From contig CM042091.1 of assembly GCA_023512835.1 (NCBI GenBank), positions 20,601,506-20,665,505 of the forward strand: 64,000 nucleotides of DNA, read 5' to 3'. Positions 10,931 through 21,617 of this stretch are shown piece by piece. Numbering within the stretch: position 1 is the first letter of the stretch; each line of letters starts with the position of its first letter. The DNA is from Taxillus chinensis (Eukaryota; Streptophyta; Magnoliopsida; Santalales; Loranthaceae). Under the pieces are notes generated by a model that saw only the letters and a list, made by a program, of their open reading frames with translations, made no database searches and was not told where the DNA came from. Made by a program: the position numbers and the translations under genes.

Positions 10931-11468
10931 TGGAAAGAGGCAACTGTACTTTTTGAAGGGATGCAGGGAGGGGCACGCACGGACCAAGGACCAAGAGAGT
11001 TCCGATGTGAGGCACTGTCAACCGACACGTGGCAGATTTCCGACAGAAGTTCTTATCTTACGTTAGATGGATCGGCCTCTTATAAATTTTTGTTTTAAAA
11101 AATATAATTATATATAAATTTTTATTACTTTTAAATAATTTAAAATTATTTAAATTTATAATTTTAAAAAATAATTATATTTTTAAAAAATAAACGCCCC
11201 CAACATTTTTTATAGTTTATATTTTAAAATCTTATTTAAGTATAATATTATTACACTTATTTAGTTATTTTATTATAGTTAAATAAAATTTTAATTTAAA
11301 CTATTAAAAATAAATTTAAATCATACAATACATTAAAATATTTAATGAATGTGTATTAAATTAAGTTAATCCTTATTTTTTGGGTTTTATATTTTGTTTT
11401 TTATGTTTATTTTTATTTTTTGTATTATTTTATGTTAGACTCTTTCATATTGCCCTTTACGAGAGAGG
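10931..11468. other. Promoter-side intergenic DNA, AT-rich; no gene seen
   Basis: It begins with GC-moderate sequence upstream of the CCCH gene, including CACGTGGC near 11026-11033 (a G-box core), then becomes extremely AT-rich from about 11080. No ORF or repeat edge is visible before the MITE target duplication at 11469. Confidence 0.4.
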
Positions 11469-11476
11469 GTCATGTT

Positions 11477-11736
11477 TAGGGATGGCAACGGGTCAGGTTA
11501 AGCCCAGATACTATCTTATCCAAACCTGACCCAAATATGCAGAGTCCCAATTTGAATCCGATCCAACCTGGTGGTTTGGGCTGTTTGGGGCAAGTCGGGT
11601 CGGGTCAGTATTTTTTTTACCTTATATTTCTTTCAAAAAAACTCGGGTTGGAGTGGTAGACCCGACTCGACCCAATGGCTTGTTGGGGTGGGTCAAATTG
11701 GATCATGGCGGGCGCGGTTCGATTTTGCCATCCCTA
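11477..11736. mobile_element. hAT-type MITE with 12-bp terminal inverted repeats
   Basis: The 260-bp unit opens with TAGGGATGGCAA and closes with TTGCCATCCCTA, a perfect 12-base inverted repeat. It is flanked by an 8-base duplication, gtcatgtt at 11469-11476 and atcatgtt at 11737-11744 (7 of 8 identical), the length expected for hAT transposases. Inside, GGGTCGGGT-like and ACCCGAC-like words on opposite sides could pair. It has no coding capacity and must have been moved by a hAT transposase supplied elsewhere. Confidence 0.85.
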
Positions 11737-11744
11737 ATCATGTT

Positions 11745-14714
11745 GTTGTAGTGGGTTGAGTTTCAGTGGGCTTCTAATATTGGACCCCATTTTGATTGGG
11801 CCATATTGCAACCAAGCTCAGCAAAGAAAGCCAAAATAGAGGTTCATTCCTAAAGGACCTCAAAATGCCCCAAAGACAACACCATAGGATAGAGGACGAA
11901 ATTGGGAGACTAACATACTCGATCGTGCTCAAATCCGAGTTAAAACGAAGAAGTTATTGCTAAAACAACTTTTGTCGGAAAAAGTCAAACTTATAAAAAG
12001 ACGGTCAGTGCCCCTAGTCAAACTAATCAAATCCGGAGCATGAGGTCAAATCCGGATCCATCAGATCAAATTCGGATCAATCAGGTCAAGTCCAGATCAT
12101 CAGGTCAAGTCCGGAGCATGATGTCAAATCCGGATCATCAAGTCAAATATCGAACATCAATGATCCGGAATAAGTACCCATCGTCCAGATTAAGCCTTCC
12201 AATCATCCGGAGTAAAGACTCACTAGCATGGAGTAAAAACTCCAACGATGCAGAGTAAGGATTCGAGCTTTTCACTAGGCTGGAATAAGCTCCAATGATG
12301 CAGAATAAGGATTCGAGTTTTTCACTAGACCGTAATAAGCTCAATGATGCGGAGTAAGGATCCAAGCTTTTTACTAGTCCGAAATAAGCTTTAATGATCC
12401 AGAGTAAGGATCCGAGCTTTTCACTAGTTCGGAATAAGCTCTAATGATGTGGAGTAAGGATCCGAGCTTTTCACTAGTTTGGAATAGGCTCTAATGATGC
12501 GGAGTAAGGATTCGAGCTTTCTACTAGTCCAGAATAAGCTCCAATAGTCCAGATTAAACCCTTAATCATCTGGAATAGGCATTCATAGTTCGGATTAAGC
12601 CTTTGATTATCCGGAATAAGCTCCAATAGTCCGGATTAAGCCTTTGATCAACCGGAATAAGCACCCATAGTCTGGATTAAGCTTCGACCCTCCGGATTAA
12701 GTCTCCAAAAGTCTGGAAATTACTCTAAAGGCTTGGAACCGACAATATTCGCCTTTTTATCCCCTCGATGAATCGAAAATCAGTATATTTTAAATATGTC
12801 CGACTAGGCATTAATTGCAATTTCCTTGGGCGGTGCATTAGACTCCTGGGAGTTCCAAGACATGGTTTTAATTCCCCTATTTCCAAGGAGGTCGGTTGTC
12901 CCCTCTCCAAACTCTATAAAAGGGGTACTTGTCCAAGTTATTAGAGGAGAAAAAAAATTATTAGTTGAAGTTATTATTCATATTGAAAAAGAGTGAAGTG
13001 CTAGAGCGTAACCAAGAAGAAAAAGAGAAGGAGGAGGATGATCTTCTGATCCTTCGCCCATTTATTGCCCCCTTCGTCAGCTTTCCTTCCGGCAGTCCCC
13101 AAGCATTCCAAGGAGACAAGTACAACAGGAGTCAAACATCAGCACTCCTCGGCATGATTTCCACCAGTCCTTGCCGGACCTTGTTGTTGTTCCTCACATA
13201 TTCCAAGGGAAAAGCCAAGTATTAGCACGAGCATTAGCATCAATACTTCCAAGTTCTTTCTTCCTTTCTTCTTTCATCTTTTTGTTTTCCTAGACAAAAC
13301 ACCAAGATAAACCCCCAATCTTTCTAAAATAAAGGCCCCGGTGGCCGTGGGATTGGGTCTCATGCTCATATACTCGCGCACCTGACTAACATTGTTCGTA
13401 GTAGTGAATCTGAGCTTCACAGTATGCTCTTCACGCTATCAAACCTTTTATGTTTTCTTAAATAAAATCCCAAATCCTTTTAAATAAAGCCAAGGCTTTG
13501 CTGGCCGTGGGATTAACCTCTATGCTTATATCTTTGTCACCCGTCCAACATAGATTGTAGTAATGAATTTGAGCTCCCTGCCGTGCTCTTCATGCTACTA
13601 GCTTTCTTTCTGTTTTCCTAGATAAAACAAAAGAATAAAATTTTTTCTTTTTTACTTCTCTTCTGCCTCCTTGCCACAAGGGATCAACTCCCACATTTGG
13701 TTGTTTTAAATAAAATCACCTCATTTTTAAAATCAAAATAAAAAAGGAAAAAGAAAGGAAAATTAAAACAAGCAAACACCCATGGACAAAGACTAGGTAC
13801 TAATTTTGGGCGTTGTGGGGGTGCAAGAGCTTTTCTTCCTTCCCCACACGTCAATTTTGGGCGTTGTGGGGGCTCTTTTATCACTTGCTTTTCAATTCCC
13901 GTTAACTTTTAGGGTTTTTTTAATTCTGATAAGGCTCTAGATGCCTTTTTAATTCCTGTTAGGCCTTTGATGCCTTTTTAATTCTTGTTAGGTCCTAGAT
14001 GCATTTTTAATTCCCGTTAGGCCTTAAATGCCTTTTTAATTCCTGTTAGGTCCTAGATGCCTTTTTAATTCTCGTCAGGCCATAGACACCTTTTTAATTT
14101 TTGTCAATGCTTTATCCTTTTTAACTTTTGCCAGGCCTTAGATGCCTTATCAAATTTCTTCAATTTCCACTGACCTTAAAAGCCTCTTTTCATTCTTGGG
14201 GATAGACCCAACCATAGCATCCTACCATACTTCAACGCTAGGTAAGTCAGGTAAGCGGTTCAACTCGTCCAAAACAAGTTCATCTTATCGTTTTGTACCA
14301 TTTGTATACAAACGATACACAAAGAGGGGTAGCTGCTGAACCTTATTTTATCCGGATTGGACATACACATTCTTTTTTAAATTCATATTTTTCCCTATCT
14401 GTTACTCACTTTATGTAGGAAATAAAGCGACGTGACCGTCGATTCAAAGGGTGTAAGTTCAATAGCTTATTTAGAAAGGCCTTCAAAAGCCAAAAAGTCA
14501 GTCCCAAGTGATAAAAAATCAAATGTAAAGATCAACGCCTTCGATTGCGCTTAATTTTGAGGTCAAATGAAGAAATTATGGCTAAAACCGCATTTGGATC
14601 GTTAACGATGGTCAAATGACAATTAGCCTTCAAAACAATACCCCGGATCAGGTCACGAATTCCATTTTCTTACTCTACTTATTTTCCTAAGAATTTTGAT
14701 ATATATTGCATATA
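11745..14714. repeat. Degenerate LTR-like repeat region with tandem arrays
   Basis: I found no gene. From about 12016 to 12725 the text is an irregular tandem array of 50-65-base units built from GGAGTAAGGATCCGAGC, TTTTCACTAG and GGAATAAGCTC. Near 12914 CTATAAAAGGGG looks like an LTR promoter, followed by an A-rich leader. Two similar blocks at 13330-13440 and 13490-13600 share 'gctggccgtgggatt' and 'tagtaatgaatttgagct'-like words. From about 13905 to 14150 a 32-33-base unit (GCCTTAGATGCCTTTTTAATTC plus a short link) repeats about seven times. The whole looks like the LTR(s) of an old element whose edges cannot be placed. The solo LTR at 14720 is inserted in it or next to it. Confidence 0.5.
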
Positions 14715-14719
14715 CTTGC

Positions 14720-16457
14720 TGTCACGCCCCGAATTTCTAACCCGAGAAAACCGGTACATGACTCCCCTCTACACAGGGCTCAAACTCTCACTATAGATAT
14801 TCAGAAAGACCAAACCATGTATCTTTATTCAAATTAAAACATAATAATCAATTACAAACCAGATAATAGGTGTTTACAAACCAAACATGCCTTTATTACA
14901 ATTAAATTTCCCCTTATAATATCTCCCCACTGGGGTTACAAAGGTCCTACAAAAATAACCACAAAATAATATTAAACAAAGCAATAAAGCAGAACTGTCT
15001 TTCACCTTGGTGTTCCCACCTAATGCCTGTAGGTTCCTAAAAAGTAAACAAAACACAACGGGAGGGGTGAGTAACCACAGCTCAGTAGGGATCATATCTC
15101 CCCAACTCATCCCATGCTCCTAACATTTACATGTTGACGTGCACGAGTGCAGTGTCATGGCAATACTATACAGATAGGCCATAATCAACATTTATACACA
15201 AACAAGCCACATCAACAAGTATAACCATTGCCACAGCCACACAGGCTCCATAACCAGCCATGGGCTTCCACAGCCACCGGGCTCCATAACCAACCTCGAA
15301 GGCTCTAGCCACACAGGCTCCAATCTCAGCCACACAGGCATACAATCAAAAACATAACATACATCTCAACCACTCAGGCATACAATCAAACACATAGCAT
15401 ACATCTCAGCCACACAGGCATACAATCAAACACATAGCATGCATCTCTGCCACACAGGCATACAGTCAAACATATAGCGGAAACCCCAAGGTTTCCCATG
15501 TGATCCTACAGCGGAACGAAGCCTAACGAACCACAGACATCCCAACAGCCTCTAAGGCCCACTGTCGTGCAACGAACCCCGAGAGTTCCCATACCCCGGA
15601 CTCAACGTCAGAATCAAACGAAACATGCCATTGAAGGCCAACATCCATATAGGAGGTCACACGTATATGGATTTAAATAAATAAATATATATATATCCAA
15701 AAAGCCACAAATCACCTACCACAAGGCCACAACCTTGGGATAGATTCAAGGAAGAACAGAATCCCTATCTCAAAAGGTTCCTCCTTGCTCTTGCTCCCAC
15801 GCTAGACGCCGTCCACCCACGCGAATCACCACAGTAGCAACGATCAGGAACTCTCTCTCTCTCTCTCTGCGACGGCTGGCGGAAAAAAACCCTAAATCTA
15901 AAACAAAGAGACCTCCACCTCCTTATATAGACACCTCACTTATCAAAACAACATAGTTTTGATAAGTGAAACCCAACGTCAAAATGACGTGGTTTTGATA
16001 AATGAAATCCCACTATCAAAACGACGTAGTTTTGATAAAAGGAACATGCCACAACCTTCCCGCATCCACACAGGACAAAATACCCACAATTCAAACATAG
16101 TCCTTAAGGAAAAGAAGATCAGCATAACAAAACGAAGAAGACGGTGCAAAAACATGGCTACACATGACAAAGGCCATTGTCACGTGCAAGCTTCAAATGT
16201 CCTAAGATTTTTCCATAAGACTTAGAATAACTTCTGGAAGGCTCCCATGCAAAAACACCACTGCCCGTAACAAGCCATTGTCACGTGCATCCCCTAAAGG
16301 TTTCCTCTTGGGCTCATCTTTTACCTCAAGCTTGCCCATCATCATACAAGGTGTTCAAGCCAATGTGTGTGGGAATAAAACTCCCTAAAACCCAACAATT
16401 GCCACCCCAAAAGGCAAAACTGTGACTAACTCACATCCCAAAACACAGGTCATTACA
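14720..16457 (-). mobile_element. Solo LTR, Tekay-like Gypsy family
   Basis: On the minus strand the 1738-bp unit runs TGTAATGACC...GGGGCGTGACA, with the TG...CA ends typical of LTRs. It is flanked by a perfect 5-base target duplication, CTTGC at 14715-14719 and 16458-16462. There is no second LTR and no gag or pol, so it is a solo LTR left by recombination between two LTRs. It matches the LTRs of elements C and D throughout, including the repeated 'cacacaggcatacaatcaaa' section, a CT run near 15849 and a GACAAAGGCCATTGTCACGTG palindromic section near 16166-16189. Confidence 0.93.
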
Positions 16458-16462
16458 CTTGC

Positions 16463-17873
16463 TCAAAGTGCTTTTTTTTAAATAAAAAGATATTACTATT
16501 ATTATACAATAAAGCAGTTTCAGGATACATAGTACAGACTTAGCGTGAAAACGAGTCCATTTTCAAATAAAAATTACATGGGGTCACTCGTCGTGATTTC
16601 CTGAGTCCAAAAATAATTTTTTGTGATTTTTCGAAGCTCGAGTTGTCTTTCTAATTGCAAAAACTTAAAAACATTAATTAACAAATACCCAATTGAAAAT
16701 TTTAAAACCCTAGCCACCATTTTTTTTATTGCCTACCCATAATCCACGTGTCGCCTCCTCATTGGTTTAAAACAAAAAAACAATAAAGTCAAAAAGCAAA
16801 ACACAAATAAAATGGGTTAACTCTCTTATCTCTCCTGTCTCTCTCATGCCATGTAGGATACACCGACATAGGACCCGCTTCCCCTTTCTCCTCCCCCATG
16901 CCCGGCCATGGAAGCAGAGGGCCACTGCGCATCTGCCATGTGTGTTAGCCATAACCCATGCCATGCCTTGCCCATGACCTATTTTACCCGAGCCAAGGTG
17001 CCCCACCCAAGCCAGATGATGGACCATGCCGAACTTATCACCAAACTAAATTTTCGTCGCCTCAAAGCGATCTCAAAACCCTAAATCTCATCATGAACCC
17101 CAAAATTGAGTAGTGTAGGCGTGGGTTCTCTCTCTGGAAAAAACCAAATGAATAAACACACCCTCAAATCCTCCACATCTTTTCCTTCAATAGAGAGCCC
17201 CTTGCTCCCCTTGCTCCCTCTGGCCGGAAATCCCACCGACGGCCTCTGTGGAGTATAATCTACCTCTTCCCTGGCTTATTTTCGCAGCCACCAGCATCGT
17301 AACCATCAGTCCACTTCCATCATAACCCAACAACCCACAAAATAAAAACCAAAAAAGAATAAGATGCCCCATTCTGCCCATTTCCATCATCACTCCAAGA
17401 GTCATATTTGCCATCTAGTGTCCGAGGAGAGCAGAAGAAGACGCCCCTTTCTACACGTTTGGAGAAAGGAGCCTTGCTTGTAGAGCCTGATTTTGAGGAG
17501 TTTATTATGGGTTGTGTATGGTTGGTTTTTTTCCTTTCTTTTCTTTTGGTTTTCTTTTTATTTTGTTGTGTCCTCATATGGATCATTCTCTATCGGTGCC
17601 TCTTTTATTTATACTGTGGATTTAAATGTTGTTTTCTTGAGTGCTACCTATGGTGTAATAATTGCCCATTATATGGACAATGAATGGGTTGTTCTTATTT
17701 CTGATAATGGTTGATGGGTAATACACCTTGTACACACTCGTTGCGTGTTGGTTTGGTTGATAAAAAGCATGTTTTTTTAAACCCATTTGGTGTTCTCCTT
17801 GTCCTTTGCTTATTTGTATGGTCCTAATGTTGATGGTTGGTAGTTGGTGATCGACATGACCTACCATACAATG
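16463..17873. other. Unassigned repeat-like DNA; no gene seen
   Basis: The stretch between the solo LTR and element D has no convincing ORF. It includes CT-rich parts, a CACGTG near 16746-16751, and words reminiscent of retroelement leaders, but no LTR edges or primer-binding site that I can place. It may be what remains of an older element that received both Gypsy insertions. Confidence 0.3.
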
Positions 17874-18455
17874 TGTAATGACCCGTGTTTTGCGGTATGT
17901 AAGAAGTTAATCACAAATGCCTTGTGAGTGGAAATTGCTAGGTTTTAGGGAGTTTCCTTCCCACACACTTTAGCTAAAACACCTTGAATGTTGATGCACA
18001 AGTTTGAGGTAAGAGATGGGCCCAAGAGGGGACTTTTGGGAGGTACACGTGACAATGCACGTTATATGGGGATATGACGTTCAAGGGGATTTTGGTTTGC
18101 CTGTCTTCTACATGATCCTAGGAAGTTTGGGATAGAATTTCACAGCTTTTGGAGGTGCACGTCATATGGGGATATGACGTGCATTATGGCGTGTAGCCAT
18201 ATTTTTGTACTGTCACCTTGGTTTTGTTGTTCTAAACATCTTTTTTCAAAGGGCCATGTTGGAATTATGAGTATTTTGTCTTGTATGGATGCGGAAAGGT
18301 TGTAGCTTGTGTGATCAAAACTACGTCGTTTTGATGTTGTGATGCCTATATAAAGAGGTGCAGGTTTCCTTGTTTTAGGTTTAGGGTTTCCTTTTGTTAG
18401 TCGCCGCAGCCGGAGAGAGAGAGAGAGAGGGTGGAGATTCTGATCGCTGCCGTGG
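17874..18455 (+). mobile_element. Gypsy element D: 5' LTR, truncated internally
   Basis: It starts TGTAATGACCCGTGTTT, the same LTR start as the solo LTR (read on its own strand). It follows the family LTR for about 580 bases, through a GA run at 18413-18429, then jumps at about 18455 to text (GCCTGATCAACATGG) that in element C lies in the untranslated leader past the primer-binding site. So roughly the last 1.1 kb of the LTR, the primer-binding site and the first leader bases are deleted. The promoter part contains a perfect hairpin near 18155-18182 with TGACGT in both arms. Confidence 0.8.
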
Positions 18456-18805
18456 TGGTACGTGCCTGATCAACATGGTCCTCTTTGAGCCTCTACGATG
18501 TACTTGGGGTAGTCCAGACCTGAGGTAGGATTTGCATGCATTGGCATTAGGGCACTAGTTGCATTTGTTGCTATGTTCAAAAATGTGAATAACGTGATTA
18601 TGTGTGAACTGTGCAACTCTGAATATTCTTGGAATGCCTTGGGCATGACTACAATGTGGATTGTGTTGTGTGCAATGTGGATTGATGCAATGTATGTGTG
18701 TGATGCCATGTGATAGTAGAATTGATAAAAAGGGGTAGAGGGAGTAGCATGCGATAGATTTCGAATACGTTTTGACGATTGTCTTACTTACTTCATGTAG
18801 TAAGA

Positions 18806-20160
18806 ATGCCACTAAGGAGAGTGACACGTGCGTCCGGGGCAGTGGTTGATGAGTCATCTGCCCATGAGGGTCCAGGTGCGGGGCAGTCCGCTGGAGGACA
18901 TGTGCTGTTGTTGGCACAGCTGCGAGAGAGCATCCGACTGGAAGTCCAAGAGCTGAAGGAGGGTATTCGGCAAGAGGTTCGGGAGGAAGTGCGTCGTGAG
19001 ATGGCAACACAGTAGGTGGTGCCACCACCACCACCACCAGCTGGGGAGTTACCTCGTGAGCGTGAGAGTTCGCTATGTGGCATACCAATTCGTGCGGAGG
19101 ATGATGTGGTGACGAGGTTCCGAAAGGAACAACCTCCTAGGTTTAAGGGAGAAGATGAACCTGTGGTGGCTGAGCATTGGTTGAGGCAAATCGAGTATGT
19201 GTTTTCCTTCCTCCCACCCCGGGAGGAGGATTAGGTGAGGCTGGCCATTCGGCAGCTGGAGGGGAATGCTCTGGAGTGGTGGCAGAGTGCCGCGGGGAGT
19301 CGTGCGGTGTAGTTTATGCTGCGGGAGGAGTTCTTGCAACTCTTCCACGATGAGTTCTTCCCTGAGTCCTTGAGATGGTAGAAGAGAGAAGAATTTGGCA
19401 GCCTGAAGCAAGGATCAAAGACGGTGCTCGAGTATGAGCGGGAGTTCCGGAGCCTGAGTAGGTTTGCCTCCGAGACTGTGGCGAAGGAGGACCTGAAGGC
19501 CCACAAGTTCACCTTGGGTCTCAGGCCAGCTTTTAGGCAGAGGGTGGCGATTCTGCATTTGAGGACCTATGCTGAGGTTGTTGAGACAGCCCGTATAGCT
19601 GAGAGAAAGCTGGATGATGGGAGGCAGGTCCATCAGGGTCGCCAGTTGCAAGGTGGGTCTGAACGCGATTCTGGGTCCAAGAGGCCCAAGACTAAGGAGA
19701 GAGATAGTAGTTCTTTCCGTAGCCGGGGTCTACCATCTGTGAACCCAGGGAGGTTCACCTTTGGCGGTAGTAAGCAGGAAGGTTCAGCAGGAGGTCTCCC
19801 TAGCGGTTGTCTTTGCTATGGGGGGCAAGGTCATTTCAAGAGGGAGTGTCCCAAGAAGGACTGGCGATGCAACAGCTGTGGATGAGAGGGCCACTTGAGC
19901 CGGGTTTACAGGAGTGGCAACAGGGGAGCTGGAGGCTTGGAATCCAGTATGAGGAGTGATGCTAATTTCCGCGCTCCAGTGGAGAGGCCGGCCCGTCAGT
20001 GGCAGGCTAGCCAGGCAGGATCTAGCCAGACCCGACCTCAGGGGAGGCAAGAGTGTCAGCAAACTGAAGCTAGAGGTAGCCATGGCGGGAAGCGTCCAGT
20101 GAGTGAGCCGACCAGTGGCACGGGCCAAGGGAGGGTGTTTGCGCTGGATGCGTCACACCA
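18806..20160 (+). pseudogene. gag: Gypsy element D gag (decayed)
   Basis: The frame opens with MPLRRVTRASGAV and continues through a retrotransposon capsid region (QPPRFKGE, AEHWLRQIEYVF, LEGNALEWW, EYEREFRSLSRF) to a Cys-rich knuckle (CYGGQGHFKRECP near 19810-19855, first Cys altered in spacing) and a second, damaged one. In-frame stops occur at 19013, 19232, 19309, 19378 and 19883. Several correspond to CAG codons in element C. Gag packages the element RNA; this copy cannot make a full protein. Confidence 0.8.
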
Positions 20161-21617
20161 GGAGGAGGCTGAGTTACCACCTCCACCGGCTGAGGGTGGA
20201 GCAGGACCTTCGGTGGTTAGAGGTACCCTTCTGATCTCTCGTACGCTTGCTTCTGTTCTTTTCGATACGGGTGCATCGTGTTCTTTTGTTGCTGAGCTTG
20301 TAATTGAGGGATTGGGGTTAGCATGTGTTGAGGCAGAGAGACCCCTACCAGTGGAGTCTCCGGTGGGAGGTGTGATTGAGGTGCGGCGTGTATGTCATGG
20401 CTGTGTGTTAACTATAGGGGATGCGGAGCTTAGTTTCAATTTGTACGTGATGCCCTTGTGTACATTTGATCTGATCTTGGGTATGGATTGGCTTATGGCT
20501 TTCCAGGCCAAGATAGATTGTTATCGGCAGCGTGTATCCTTCGTGACACCTACATGGACTTCTTGCACCCTGCAGGGGGAGTGGGATTGTGAGGCGAGTC
20601 GGGCTGGGCCAATGTTGGACCAGTGAGGTGCCATTACCCACAGGTTGGCAGCCCTAACCTTTGCTGAGGAGGGAAAGAGGGGAAAGAGGGTGTGGCCAGC
20701 TGTTGTTGACCAATTTCAGGATGTCTTTCCTGAAGAGTTGAGGAGTTTACCACCTAAGAGGAGCGCGGAGTTTACCATTGAGTTGGTACCGGGGACTGGC
20801 CAATCTCCCAAGTAGCATATCGTATGGGGCCAGCCGAGCTAAGGGAGCTTCAGCGGCAGATAGAGGAGTTGGTGGACCAGGGGTATATCAGACCGAGTAC
20901 CTCACCTTGGGGTGCTCCGGTGCTCTTTGCAAAGAAGGCGGATGGCACGCTACGCCTTTGCATCGACTATAGGAAGCTGAATTGGGTAATTGTGAAGAAC
21001 AAGTATCCGTTGCCTCGGATCGATGACTTGTTTGACCAGTTGAGTAGAGCCGGTGGTTTTCCAAGATAGATCTACGGTTGGGGTATCATTAGTTAAGGGT
21101 TAGGGAGGAGGACATCCCTAAGACGGCTTTTCGGTGCAGGTATAGGCACTATGAGTGGGTGGTGATGCCTTTCGGGCTCACTAATGCACCAGCAGTGTTC
21201 ATGCATTTGATGAACCAGGTCTTTGCTCCATACTTGGATTCCTTTGTTGTGGGGTTTATAGATGATATCTTGGTATATTCCAAGACGGAGAGGGAGCATG
21301 TGGAGCAATTGGCAACAGTGTTGCAAACCTTGAGGGACCAGCAGTTGTTTGTTAAGTTTAGCAAATGTGAATTTTGGATGTAGGAGGTCCATTTTCTTGG
21401 CCATGTGGTGTCAGCTGAGGGAGTTAGGGTGGACCCAGCCAAGATTGAGGCTGTGGCATTGTGGGAGAGGCCCACCAATGTTTTCGAGATTCGTAGTTTT
21501 CTTGGTTTGGCGGGGTATTATCGTCGGTTTGTGGAGGGATTCTCCCGTTTGGCAGCTCCTATGACAGCATTGACTCGGAAGGGAGTGAAGTTTGAGTGGA
21601 CTGACCAGTGTCAGCAG
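20161..21617 (+). pseudogene. pol: Gypsy element D protease and reverse transcriptase, cut by hAT
   Basis: An aspartic protease motif (LFDTGASCSF) lies near 20255-20290, followed by LILGMDWLMAF. Reverse transcriptase begins near 20825 ([17 protein letters not shown]), with the YRKLN block, a frameshifted palm region, [11 protein letters not shown] and the catalytic FIDD near 21257-21268. The RT C-terminus reaches [19 protein letters not shown] and FEWTDQCQQ, then stops abruptly at 21617, where the hAT terminus begins. RNase H, integrase and the 3' LTR are missing from this window. Frames change at about 20630, 20815 and 21065, so the gene is dead. Its family is that of element C. Confidence 0.82.

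Noticed and set aside
13684..13884. Short minus-strand ORF with RPKL repeats
   Set aside because: It is explained by a duplicated TTTTGGGCGTTGTGGGGG word in an LTR-like repeat.
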